The notes: generated by a model not told the origin, from the sequence alone. A DNA stretch of 61,929 bases from Clostridiaceae bacterium (GCA_012798865.1 JAAZMK010000005.1:1-61929), one strand, 5' to 3'. Positions 18,837 to 27,071 are shown, counted from the stretch's first letter. Made by a program: numbers and translations.

Positions 18837-19198
18837 TCCTCCTTCTTGAAGGTATCGATCATTCTTTGAATCTCATCCGCCTCTTGAACCGTCAGGTCAT
18901 TTCGGGAAATGAACGCTGAGACAAATGCAGGCAGAGAGCCTTGGTAGGAATCCTCGACAATCTGTTCGCTTTTCAGCGAATAGAATGCTTCGCGGGAGAT
19001 CAGGGAGGAAACGACGCCATCGACGTTTTGAAGCAGCCCTTTTTCACAGAGCTTGCGGAGCACCGTATAAGTCGTCGACTTTTTCCAGTTCAGTTCCTTC
19101 CTGCAAATCTTGACGAGTTCACCGGAACCGATCGGTTCATGTGCCCACACAATATCCGCGAACCGCTCCTGTACGGCACCAAGTTCAATGTCGATCAT
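18833..19198 (-). CDS. BlaI/MecI-family transcriptional repressor
   Basis: 121-residue winged-helix repressor of the BlaI/MecI/CopY family, with the ELVKICRKELNWKKSTTYTV recognition-helix region near residues 25-45 and the GVVSSLISREAFY segment that forms the dimerisation part and the protease site in relatives. First gene of a two-gene operon with the sensor peptidase, overlapping it by ATGA. It starts at an ATG behind GAGAGGAG. Two dyads in its own promoter suggest autorepression relieved by sensor-triggered cleavage. Confidence 0.9.
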   Translation of the reverse strand: MIDIELGAVQERFADIVWAHEPIGSGELVKICRKELNWKKSTTYTVLRKLCEKGLLQNVDGVVSSLISREAFYSLKSEQIVEDSYQGSLPAFVSAFISRNDLTVQEADEIQRMIDTFKKEE

Positions 19199-19217
19199 CT
19201 GAAACGCTCCTCTCGAA

Positions 19218-19272
19218 GGTCTATTTCGATAAACCTCACCTTAAGTTTACTCGGATAAACCCAATCTGTCAA
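19218..19272 (-). promoter_or_regulatory. blaI-like promoter with two operator dyads
   Basis: Minus-strand promoter: TTGACA at 19267-19272, 17-base spacer, TAAACT at 19244-19249. One dyad, GTTTA-N6-TAAAC (19245-19260), overlaps the -10 box. A second, GGTTTA-N6-TAGACC (19218-19235), lies just downstream. Shared half-sites and equal spacing fit two repressor dimers; binding is inferred. Confidence 0.7.
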
Positions 19273-19566
19273 GCGACTGACCGATCACGAGAATACTTTT
19301 CTATGACGGATTTCATCGAGTCTCGACGAAATCCGGTTTGAAAACATAATATAGCCCTGAAACAGAGATATGGGAGTGAGCGTTTCCGACAACCATTCTT
19401 TCGACTGAAAAACCTGCCTAAAACGAGAAAAATCACCAGCAAAAGAGCCTGCCCTGTGTCGGCTTACTCACATAGGATTACCGAAAAACTCGTAGTCAAA
19501 AATTGCAAATCTATGGGGCAGCAAGATGGTGAGAGTAACGGCTTTCATGGTTATCAACATGAATGA

Positions 19567-19606
19567 GGGTGTCTCAAATCACTCAATAAAGTGTTTTGAG
19601 ACACCC
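19567..19606 (-). terminator. Terminator hairpin behind the tRNA-Asp/tRNA-Phe pair
   Basis: Perfect 12-base inverted repeat GGGTGTCTCAAA/TTTGAGACACCC with an inner CACT/AGTG pairing, located 8 bases beyond the tRNA-Phe 3' end. The T tract is poor, so termination strength is uncertain. The rest of 19273-19566 holds nothing recognisable. Confidence 0.6.
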
Positions 19607-19613
19607 CCTGATT

Positions 19614-19689
<76 letters not shown>

Positions 19690-19691
19690 TT

Positions 19692-19725
19692 AAACAGTTG
19701 CCGGTTTTGAAACCGGCAACTGTTT
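19692..19725 (-). repeat. Perfect 16-base inverted repeat between two tRNA genes
   Basis: Arms 19692-19707 and 19710-19725 are exact complements with a two-base loop; the arm reads AAACAGTTGCCGGTTT. It fills almost the entire gap and its last base is the first base of the tRNA-Asp CCA complement. Could be a processing signal or a terminator between the two tRNAs. Confidence 0.8.
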
Positions 19726-19801
19726 GGCGACGCAGAAGGGACTCGAACCCTCGACCTCCAGCTTGACAGGCTGGCATTCTAACCGTCTGAACTACTGCGC
19801 C
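19725..19801 (-). tRNA. tRNA-Asp (GTC)
   Basis: 77-base cloverleaf with encoded CCA. Acceptor GGCGCAG/CTGCGTC (one G-U pair), anticodon stem CCAGC/GCTGG, loop CTGTCAA, anticodon GTC. Transcribed before tRNA-Phe. Confidence 0.97.
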
Positions 19802-19991
19802 GTACACCTCGTTTTCGAACGCCATGCAAGGATAACAGATAAATGAAATGATTGTCAACCGGTCAAAGAGAGGGTTCAAAACGAATAGAACGAAAGCTGA
19901 ATGCCAACTTGTTTTGACGGCAAGTAGCGTGGGCAGAACGATTAATTCCTAACCATCGCATGTTCAATTTCATTTGAAAAGCTCAACTTAT

Positions 19992-20288
19992 TCAGTCAGC
20001 TGGTTTATCCGCCACCATGGGGGGAGTAAAGCTATAGAAATACTCCCGTTCATCAAACCGGCTAACGGGACGTATGGGTGTGCGACCAAATAAGTAGTCG
20101 ATAGAAACTTGGAAATATTCTGCGATTTTTATAAGCATACAGTAATCGGGCTGGCGTTCGCCGCGCTCATATTTAGAAATTGTCTGTCTGGTGACATTGA
20201 GATCAACGGCAATGTCATCTTGCCGAAGTCTCTTCTCTTTCCGCAACTCTCTGAGACGATCCCCGAATATTTGGCGCTGTTCATCCAT
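19992..20288 (-). CDS. XRE-family helix-turn-helix regulator
   Basis: 98-residue protein with a textbook XRE (Cro/CI) domain in the first 65 residues: RLRELRKEKRLRQDDIAVDL, then VTRQTISKYERGERQPD. The C-terminal tail is short and unrecognised, too short for a peptidase or sensor domain. The ATG at 20288 is preferred; a TTG at 20327 would add 13 residues, and neither has a good ribosome binding site. It sits between tRNA-Asp and tRNA-Val at the edge of the AT-rich island and may regulate island genes; target unknown. Confidence 0.75.
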   Translation of the reverse strand: MDEQRQIFGDRLRELRKEKRLRQDDIAVDLNVTRQTISKYERGERQPDYCMLIKIAEYFQVSIDYLFGRTPIRPVSRFDEREYFYSFTPPMVADKPAD

Positions 20289-20528
20289 ACGTATGTGAAG
20301 TATGAATTGAGACTGGAAAATGCTCAAGAAAATGCATTGAATATGCTACAAACTGGCGCATTTGGCGCCTATGGACGGCAACTTGTCAAAGATGGGCTTT
20401 TGTGCAATTATTAAGCGTGCGGGTGCGATATGTTGGCTTCTCGGAGTGCGGACGCCCTTTAATTAAGGCAAAAGTATTAAATTCGCACCGACTATTGCAC
20501 TTATAGTGAGAAACGATCCGCGACAAAT

Positions 20529-20604
20529 GGGAGCATAGCTCAGCAGGGAGAGCACTTGCCTTACAAGCAAGGGGTCATCGGTTCGAGCCCGGTTGCTCCC
20601 ACCA
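20529..20604 (+). tRNA. tRNA-Val (TAC)
   Basis: 76-base cloverleaf with encoded CCA: acceptor GGGAGCA pairs with TGCTCCC, anticodon stem CTTGC/GCAAG, loop CTTACAA, anticodon TAC. A terminator follows directly. Confidence 0.97.
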
Positions 20605-20646
20605 AATACCCTTGTAACACAGCTGTTACAGGGGTATTGCTTTTTC
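20605..20646 (+). terminator. Intrinsic terminator of tRNA-Val
   Basis: 15-base inverted repeat, arms 20605-20619 and 20624-20638 (AATACCCTTGTAACA and its complement, one G-T pair), then GCTTTTT. Nothing further was recognised in 20647-20972. Confidence 0.9.
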
Positions 20647-20972
20647 TTGATACTAAATTGAAACTATCTCTGTTTTTTGATTCCATGGCTCACAGATGAT
20701 TTTGAATGAGTGAAAGACATACATAGGGAAGCCTCATGAGCGACTGATAGTAAGCAATGGGAGCCATCTTACTACTGAAAATTCAATGGAAATCTCGGTC
20801 GCCGAAGGCGGGTGGACTTCAAACACCGCGGCTGACCTTCTGCGAGCGCGACTTCCAATTCACTGAAAAGTCACTCTTTTGCGTCAAGTTATTATCTGTT
20901 CATTGCACGCTGTAAATCGGTATGATTCGATCCCCCAGGTGATACGATAGAGACCGGAAGGGGTTGATAGAA

Positions 20973-21194
20973 ATGTCTGAAGAAAAAGAAAAATACTACT
21001 TTGACCCAGTATACAAAAATCTTGTGAAAGATGATGGGGTTTGGTTCTTCGTTTATGAAAATGGAAACTGAGTTCGCAATCGATACTACGAAGGCATTCT
21101 CATGGGGGATTGTTGGTGTGATCCCATTACACGAGAAAGAGCTGAGGAGCTCATTCAAGAATATGAAGGTGGTCAACATGCCGTTAGTCGATGA
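20973..21194 (+). pseudogene. Small hypothetical gene interrupted by an in-frame TGA
   Basis: From the ATG at 20973 (behind GGAAGGGG) the frame encodes 32 residues to a TGA at 21069-21071. The same frame then continues protein-like for 40 more codons (VRNRYYEGILMGDC and a following acidic helix) to a TGA at 21192, which overlaps the next gene's start. The join reads YENGN-TGA-VRN. A nonsense change of a Trp codon is the simplest reading; selenocysteine is conceivable in a genome with selenium genes, but no convincing SECIS hairpin follows. Family not recognised. Confidence 0.5.
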
Positions 21195-21381
21195 CCTTAT
21201 TCGCAGAACACAGCTCGAGGGGCAAAGCACTGAAGAATGGATAAAGCTATTCGATGAAGTCTGTGCATTCTTGGATGGTGACTACCCTGAGGCTGATAAA
21301 GAGAGGTTGAAAAAAGAAGGATGGATGGAAGTGATGTGCAGGATAGTTGCGTGGGCGGGGTATATTGAAGAGGACGAATAA
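21178..21381 (+). CDS. Small acidic hypothetical protein
   Basis: 67 residues from ATG 21178, which has GAAGGTGG upstream and overlaps the end of the preceding interrupted gene, suggesting translational coupling. The frame is open back to 21031 but that part lies inside the other gene. The protein is helical and acidic (TEEWIKLFDEVCAFLDGDYP, then AWAGYIEEDE at the end). No family recognised; the pairing and size resemble island cargo genes. Confidence 0.55.
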   Translation: MPLVDDLIRRTQLEGQSTEEWIKLFDEVCAFLDGDYPEADKERLKKEGWMEVMCRIVAWAGYIEEDE

Positions 21382-21447
21382 AACTTTGAACGCGATGCAT
21401 GATAGGCGGTCGGTTTGCCGCTTCTTCAACAACACTCTTCTATATAA

Positions 21448-21651
21448 CTAATAAAAAATGTTTCCAGAAAAATCCCATCCGTAGATTTCCGGCAGCAGAT
21501 CCTTACCAGCTTTTTCACAAGCTTCTACGTGCTGCTCAAGCGTTTCATAAGACTCTGAAAGGGGAATCATTTCCATAGGCAAAATTTGACCAGTTACAGC
21601 CTTGTATCTGTTCTTCAGCGCCTGAAATCTTTTTGATTCAACATCGATCAT
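21448..21651 (-). CDS. Small hypothetical protein
   Basis: 67 residues from the ATG at 21651, chosen because AAGGAG lies nine bases upstream; seven more in-frame residues up to 21672 are unlikely. Sequence is mixed-charge and probably helical (YETLEQHVEACEKAGKDLLP), ending in an aromatic tail (YGWDFSGNIFY). No family recognised. It converges with the preceding small pair in the AT-rich island. Confidence 0.5.
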   Translation of the reverse strand: MIDVESKRFQALKNRYKAVTGQILPMEMIPLSESYETLEQHVEACEKAGKDLLPEIYGWDFSGNIFY

Positions 21652-21944
21652 CTGCACCGGCTCCTTAAGCAAGCTATACCTTATACACTACTAGACGTCC
21701 ACAGGTAAAGTATATCTAAGTCTATTAACTTAGGTCATGTTTGCACTCTGTCTTTTTCTAACGTTCAAGTATCCGATATGGATATCCGTTTGCCTTCCGA
21801 AAGCAATTAAAAAATGACGAATAGAGCATGGTAACATGGCAAAAAACAGTAAGTAAGAAAGAAAAAACATGACGCTAACGACAAGTGAAAATGACTATAT
21901 TGATAAGAACTTCGTTGTTGATGCGAGCAAAGAAGGAGAATAAT

Positions 21945-22115
21945 TTGAGATTTAAGTGGCTGAATTATTTGGCTGATCTTGTTAAGAGCAAGAAAAAAGG
22001 GGCTTACCCTTTCTGCGGTGCTGATGCAGTGCATTATGCGATTACTATCCTGTGCGAAGAGCGTGGCGATGGGTTTGGTGTGACGCGTGCAATAGGCGAG
22101 ACGCTCATTCGATAA
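21945..22115 (+). CDS. Short hypothetical protein, possibly a gene remnant
   Basis: 56 residues from a TTG at 21945 preceded by AAGGAG. The middle (KGAYPFCGADAVHYA) resembles the first half of a zinc ribbon but the second Cys pair is missing, so this may be the decayed end of a zinc-ribbon protein. A 24-codon frame (21869-21943, MTLTTSENDYIDKNF) runs directly into it and may be another fragment. Weak support. Confidence 0.3.
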   Translation: MRFKWLNYLADLVKSKKKGAYPFCGADAVHYAITILCEERGDGFGVTRAIGETLIR

Positions 22116-22406
22116 GAGGTTTTAAAGACAACTTTCCAAGAGAAGCCTAGTCATGAATATTCCGACCTAAGTTGACCGTTCCGCACGTAGAGAGCCATCA
22201 AATTGAACTTTTTAGAGCGAGACCTTCAGCGGACGAGTTTTCCAGACGAACAGATCAGATAATTCTTCCGGACTAAGCAATTACAACGAAATCAGAACAA
22301 AGTCTAGCGTCCTTATTCGGTTATCTGTGTCAAAAGCGATCTTAATGATGAGAGCGTTTCCGACCAGATATGCTTCCAGTTTGGAGGACATCTTCATCTA
22401 CTTTTC

Positions 22407-22820
22407 TTATTTAGTTGTAGTCGATTCATCTTCTTCGCGGATATTACTCTCATCAAATAACAAATTAAGATTAACGGTGGGTATAAGCAAAGGTTTCGAC
22501 CCGTCTGAAGCTGACACAAAAGAGAGAATGCTCCTTGCGTACGGTAGCAAGAGGGATGTGGCAATGATTTGCAGATCAGTATCGCGATGCTGCTCATTGA
22601 AATCTTCTGTCAGTAAAAAAATGCCGGATATCACGATTTTCGCTTCAACTGAACCGGTAAGCTCAGCATCCAAAATAACACGCTTTATCTCGGGATTCTC
22701 CATGTTATCTTGGCTCGTGATCGTTAGCGAGAGATTATTGTCACCCTCAAATGCCTCAATCTTCTTATAAGCTAATTCGTGCAATTCATAACTTTTAAAT
22801 TCAACAATACCTTCAGCCAT
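22407..22820 (-). CDS. SecB-like chaperone of a toxin-antitoxin-chaperone module
   Basis: 137-residue protein of the SecB fold family. The C-terminal half, LLLPYARSILSFVSASDGSK then PLLIPTVNLNLLFDE, matches the SecB pattern of a FPYAR helix followed by PPLLLPPVNF. Bacillota generally lack a true export SecB, and this gene lies 13 bases after a HicB antitoxin gene. That is the arrangement of TAC systems, where the SecB-like protein stabilises the antitoxin. ATG 22820 has GGAG upstream; the frame is open farther but overlaps hicB. Confidence 0.8.
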   Translation of the reverse strand: MAEGIVEFKSYELHELAYKKIEAFEGDNNLSLTITSQDNMENPEIKRVILDAELTGSVEAKIVISGIFLLTEDFNEQHRDTDLQIIATSLLLPYARSILSFVSASDGSKPLLIPTVNLNLLFDESNIREEDESTTTK

Positions 22821-22833
22821 AATGACTCCATAA

Positions 22834-23292
22834 CTATGCCGTTTGGGGGAACTTGGTGACCTTTTGTTTGCCATCGCTCCAGTGATTTTCAATTTCTGTC
22901 GGCACAGGAGACGGCATAGAGATTGACAAGTTATATACTGTCTGTGCTCGTCTCTCACCTAAGCCTTCAGCAAGAATACTGGTACAAAGGGAATTGAGAC
23001 TAACTCCCTCTTGTTCAGCTTTAAGAGCCAAATTACGATGTAATGATTTTGGGATTCTAAGATTGAAACGGCCACTGTATTCAGACGAATCCAAGCTCTT
23101 TGACGCAGGAATAGTTCTACCCATTTCTTGGGCAGCTTCAATCCAAACAGCTTTGTTTAACATTCCTTCATCGACAGCTTCCTGGAACGTATCACCAACT
23201 CCAATACATCCCTTGAGTTCAGGGAACTCACAAATCCACTGTTCTGTTCCGTCTTCTTCAATGATCGGATAAACCAAAAATGCATGTTCCAT
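22834..23292 (-). CDS. hicB: HicB-family antitoxin with a C-terminal extension
   Basis: 152 residues. An N-terminal HicB domain (ICEFPELKGCIGVGDTFQEA near 20-39) is followed by a ribbon-helix-helix DNA-binding part (GRFNLRIPKSLHRNLALKAE near 74-93). About 40 further residues after position 112 are polar and low in structure. In SecB-controlled antitoxins such a tail is the chaperone-addiction region; here that role is inferred from the adjacent SecB-like gene. It starts two bases after hicA ends, so it is translationally coupled, and probably autorepresses the operon. Confidence 0.88.
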   Translation of the reverse strand: MEHAFLVYPIIEEDGTEQWICEFPELKGCIGVGDTFQEAVDEGMLNKAVWIEAAQEMGRTIPASKSLDSSEYSGRFNLRIPKSLHRNLALKAEQEGVSLNSLCTSILAEGLGERRAQTVYNLSISMPSPVPTEIENHWSDGKQKVTKFPQTA

Positions 23293-23294
23293 TT

Positions 23295-23582
23295 CTACTC
23301 CTCCTCTGGCATATTAAGCTCATCAACCGCTTCTAAGGCCTTGCGTATATACGCTCGCTTCACTCCGTCAGACGTTCCATGCGGTTTAACCACGGAAACA
23401 ATTCCATCATATTGAGGATGACAAAAGACCCTATGACTTCCTCCGGAAGAGGGCCTCAATTCAAATCCATAATAATCCATGAATTTTACTAACTCGTTAA
23501 AACGTATATCGTTTGGTGTTGGTTTTTGGCGGATTCGAGCTTCCAGTTTCTCAATGCTAGTAATATTTATCACCTTTCTCAT
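23295..23582 (-). CDS. hicA: HicA-family toxin (mRNA interferase)
   Basis: Up to 95 residues with the HicA fold; the catalytic His is in the SSGGSHRVFCHP segment (His50 counted from ATG 23582). Relatives bind and cleave mRNA and tmRNA until neutralised by HicB. The start is doubtful: the ATG at 23582 lies directly after the -10 box, so the message would begin inside it. An ATT at 23564 has AAAGGTG six bases upstream and would give an 89-residue protein beginning (M)TSIEKLEARI, close to the family start. First gene of the module. Confidence 0.85.
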   Translation of the reverse strand: MRKVINITSIEKLEARIRQKPTPNDIRFNELVKFMDYYGFELRPSSGGSHRVFCHPQYDGIVSVVKPHGTSDGVKRAYIRKALEAVDELNMPEEE

Positions 23583-23583
23583 A

Positions 23584-23611
23584 ATAGTACCACCTGCGGT
23601 ACCATTGTCAA
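23584..23611 (-). promoter_or_regulatory. hicA promoter with an embedded dyad
   Basis: TTGACA at 23606-23611, 16-base spacer, TACTAT at 23584-23589 on the minus strand. A GTACC-N6-GGTAC dyad (23587-23602) lies between the boxes and overlaps the -10, the expected place for HicB repression. Confidence 0.7.
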
Positions 23612-24163
23612 CCCTCTGTTGCGTTTTTTTGAGAAATCACATGTTTGATTTTCTTTAGCTCTTTGCAAATTCTATCTATTAACTAAGTTTAGCCCAGCGA
23701 TACGATTGTTGCCAAATGACATTATTCCTGATCGATCGCAAAAACTTTGCTACACATTTTCATATAATAGCATTCTATTAATGGCTTGCTGAAACCTAGT
23801 TAGTGACGGTCTTTTAAAACAGTCCGTTGCGACGTATTTTTTGTTTTTCAGTCATGTTTAGCTTGCAATGTAACCCTTTGCTTTGGTTAGGGAGCGGTCT
23901 TGCTGGCATCCAGATTTTCACTAATGTAAACGTATTGTCTAATCGTTAATAGCAGCTTCAATTTTGCACCTCACGAACGTTCCCACTTATGAACTCACGT
24001 AAAAATCGATAATTCCCAATATGGTGATAGAATGGTTCTAAAGAATTGTGAGTGACTCAGGCTCGACGGTTTCGTCTAATTTCTCGTAGGGAATGGAGCA
24101 AATTAGACTAGGGTATGAAATAAAGAAGTCCAGATGTCGTCAGTCTCTTAACGAGGTGAATGG
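23612..24163. other. Intergenic region with an inverted repeat upstream of the restriction-modification gene
   Basis: No gene recognised in this AT-rich stretch. A 9-base perfect inverted repeat (GTCTAATTT at 24074-24082 and AAATTAGAC at 24100-24108) lies 56 bases before the restriction-modification start and may be an operator or leader hairpin. AGGTGA precedes the ATG at 24164. Confidence 0.5.
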
Positions 24164-26941
24164 ATGCTAACACAGGCACAACAGAGAAAAGCAGCAAGGG
24201 ATTTTGCCAAAAGATGGGAAGGCAGAGGCTACGAAAAGGGTGATTCAGATACCTTTTGGATAACTCTTTTAAGCGAGGTTTATGGCGTAAAAAATCCTGC
24301 CGACTTTATCATTTTTGAAGATAAAGTCATGCTGGATAATACAAGCTTTATCGACGGACGTATCCCGTCGACTCACGTCTTGATTGAGCAAAAATCAATC
24401 GATAAAGATTTGACAAAGCCATTCAAACAATCGGACGGTTCTCTTCTTTCACCATTTCAACAAGCAAAGCGCTATTCGGCTGAATTGCCTTATTCCGAGA
24501 GACCAAGATGGATCGTGATCTCCAACTTCAAAGAGTTCCATATTTTCGATATGGAAAAACCCGGCGGAGAGCCTGAGGTTGTTCTATTAAAGGACTTGGA
24601 AGAAGACTACTATCGACTGAATTTCCTCGTGGACGAGGGCGACCATTACATTAAACGGGCTACGGAAGTGTCGATCCAAGCGGGTGAGCTCGTGGGGATT
24701 CTCTATGATGCCTTGCTCAAACAATACAATGACCCAGACGATGAGGAAACGCAGAAAGATCTGAACATCCTTTGTGTCCGTTTAGTCTTTTGTTTTTATG
24801 CCGAAGATGCCGGTCTATTTGGTCGCCACAATATGTTTCATGATTATTTGGCAAAACACAAAGATTCAAATTCTATGTTTAGAGAAGCTCTGCTCAACCT
24901 TTTTAGAGTATTGGATCAAGAAGAGCATGAGCGTGATCCTTATGCATCAGAAGACTTGCTGGCTTTTCCTTACGTCAACGGCGGTCTTTTTGAAAAAGAT
25001 GACATCGTTATACCGAGAATCAATGAAGAAATCATCGACATCATCTTAGACAAAGCTTCCGCCGGATTTAATTGGTCTAATATCAGCCCAACTGTTTTTG
25101 GCGGCGTTTTCGAGTCTACTCTGAATCCGGAGACAAGAAGATCTGGAGGTATGCATTACACGTCCATTGAGAACATACACAAGGTGATTGATCCGCTCTT
25201 TATGGACGATCTCCGTGAAGAATTTAAAGAAATCAAGGCTCTAAAAACACTTACGATCAAGAAGAGGCGTTATGAAGAGTTGCAAGACAAGATAGCTTCT
25301 TTGGTTTTCTTGGATCCGGCGGCGGGAAGCGGAAATTTCCTGACTGAAACATACCTTTCGCTTCGCAAACTGGAAAATGAGATTCTGAAAGAGTTACACG
25401 GAAAACAGGTTTTGATTGGTGCTGTAAAAAACCCCATCAAAGTGTCCATCAGTCAGTTTTACGGTATCGAGATTAACGACTTCGCTGTATCTGTTGCTAG
25501 AACGGCTCTTTGGATAGCCGAATCGCAAATGATGAAAGAAACTGAAAACATTGTCAATATGGATCTTGATTTTCTGCCGTTGGAAACGTATCCGAATATT
25601 GTTGAAGGCAATGCTTTGAGGATGGACTGGGAAGAGGTCGTGCCTAAAGACGAACTAGATTACATTATGGGAAATCCTCCGTTTGTGGGTGCACGAATGA
25701 TGGACACCCCTCAAAAAGATGACATGTACGAAGTATTTGGCAACCTCAAAGGTGTAGGAAACCTTGATTTTGTATCCGCGTGGTATAAGAAAGCATGCGA
25801 TTACATAAATCAAACCAACATTCATTGTGCTTTTGTTTCTACGAACTCTATCGCTCAAGGAGAGCAGGTTGCGATACTCTGGCAACCTCTATTCGAAAAA
25901 TACGGGATTGTGATTAACTTTGCTTACCAAAGTTTTGTATGGGATAGCGAAGCGAGCATGAAGGCTCATGTACATGTTGTAATCATAGGATTTTCGCAAA
26001 AAGAAAGACACGAAAAATTTATTTACAGTTCCGGCTCAAGAAAGGAAAAAGCTAGTTACATAAATGCTTATTTAGTTGACGCACCCAATATCTTTATTTC
26101 ATCTAGAAGAACACCGTTATCCGATGTGAGCAGAATGAGTTATGGAAGTTTCGCATTGGACGATGGTGCATTTACGATTAGTGAAGAAGAGTACAAAGAA
26201 ATCTTAAAAAAGGAACCCTTTATAAAAAGTGTTTTGAAGCCTTTCATAGGAGCTAAGGAGTTTATCAATAAGATAAACAGATACTGTGTGTGGCTAGATT
26301 ACGGTGATATTGATCTAATAAAGAGAAGCAGGATATTAACGCAAAAAATCCAACATGTAAAAAATTGGAGAAGCCAAAGCACTAGAAAGAACACTTTGGA
26401 GGCAGCTAATACGCCGATGAAATTTGCTGAAATAAGACAACCGGATTCAGATTATTTGGGAGTTCCGGTTGTTAGCTCAGAGAATAGAAAATATATTCCA
26501 ATAGGATTTCTTTCAAAAGAGATTATTGCGAGCAATCAACTGTTCGTTGTTCCAGACGCTGAAATCTACCATTTTTCTATCTTGTCCTCAAATGTTCACA
26601 ATGCTTGGATGAGGATAGTCGGAGGAAGATTGAAAAGTGATTACCGCTATTCTGCGTCCATCGTTTACAACAACTTCCCGTGGATTATCTTGACTGATGA
26701 ACAAAAAAACGAACTAACTATGACAGGAAAAAGAATTCTCAGAGCAAGGGAGTTGTACCCAGATTGGTCTCTAGCCGATCTATATAATGAACTGACTATG
26801 CCGCCTGAATTACGCAAAGCGCATCAAGAAAACGATAAAGCTGTTATGAGTGCATACGGTTTTGACTGGCGAACAATGACTAGTGCAGAGTGTGTGGCAG
26901 AGCTCATGAAGATGTACCAAAATCTCGTGAAACAAGCCTAA
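24164..26941 (+). CDS. MmeI-like single-chain restriction-modification enzyme (type IIL/IIG)
   Basis: 925-residue fusion of nuclease, N6-adenine methyltransferase and target-recognition parts. A PD-(D/E)XK-like motif is near the N-terminus: Asp64, then Glu75-x-Lys77 (IDGRIPSTHVLIEQKS). A helical spacer follows, then methyltransferase motif I (LDPAAGSGNF near 382) and motif IV (NPPF near 504). The C-terminal third is the specificity domain. The family methylates one strand and cuts at a distance; B. subtilis YeeA is a relative. More AT-rich than the core genes, next to the HicAB-SecB module, hence island DNA. Recognition sequence cannot be read. Confidence 0.88.
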   Translation: MLTQAQQRKAARDFAKRWEGRGYEKGDSDTFWITLLSEVYGVKNPADFIIFEDKVMLDNTSFIDGRIPSTHVLIEQKSIDKDLTKPFKQSDGSLLSPFQQAKRYSAELPYSERPRWIVISNFKEFHIFDMEKPGGEPEVVLLKDLEEDYYRLNFLVDEGDHYIKRATEVSIQAGELVGILYDALLKQYNDPDDEETQKDLNILCVRLVFCFYAEDAGLFGRHNMFHDYLAKHKDSNSMFREALLNLFRVLDQEEHERDPYASEDLLAFPYVNGGLFEKDDIVIPRINEEIIDIILDKASAGFNWSNISPTVFGGVFESTLNPETRRSGGMHYTSIENIHKVIDPLFMDDLREEFKEIKALKTLTIKKRRYEELQDKIASLVFLDPAAGSGNFLTETYLSLRKLENEILKELHGKQVLIGAVKNPIKVSISQFYGIEINDFAVSVARTALWIAESQMMKETENIVNMDLDFLPLETYPNIVEGNALRMDWEEVVPKDELDYIMGNPPFVGARMMDTPQKDDMYEVFGNLKGVGNLDFVSAWYKKACDYINQTNIHCAFVSTNSIAQGEQVAILWQPLFEKYGIVINFAYQSFVWDSEASMKAHVHVVIIGFSQKERHEKFIYSSGSRKEKASYINAYLVDAPNIFISSRRTPLSDVSRMSYGSFALDDGAFTISEEEYKEILKKEPFIKSVLKPFIGAKEFINKINRYCVWLDYGDIDLIKRSRILTQKIQHVKNWRSQSTRKNTLEAANTPMKFAEIRQPDSDYLGVPVVSSENRKYIPIGFLSKEIIASNQLFVVPDAEIYHFSILSSNVHNAWMRIVGGRLKSDYRYSASIVYNNFPWIILTDEQKNELTMTGKRILRARELYPDWSLADLYNELTMPPELRKAHQENDKAVMSAYGFDWRTMTSAECVAELMKMYQNLVKQA

Positions 26942-27071
26942 AACTACGATGCGAATAATTGCATGTCACTAGACGTAATAATACATAGAGAAACTCTTTG
27001 TCATTTCTAGTCTCTGAGTGCTTATTCTTTATGTTTTTACTCTATTTTTTCAACATCGCTTTTACTTGAGT

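Noticed and set aside
20109..20414. Plus-strand open frame of 101 codons opposite the XRE regulator
   Set aside because: It mirrors the regulator's coding frame, lacks a ribosome binding site, and its translation has no domain character.
21069..21125. SECIS element after the in-frame TGA
   Set aside because: Only a weak six-pair stem with a large loop could be drawn, not a convincing bacterial SECIS.
22116..22406. Possible insertion-sequence remnant between small island genes
   Set aside because: No terminal repeats or transposase-like reading frame could be identified; left as unassigned intergenic DNA.
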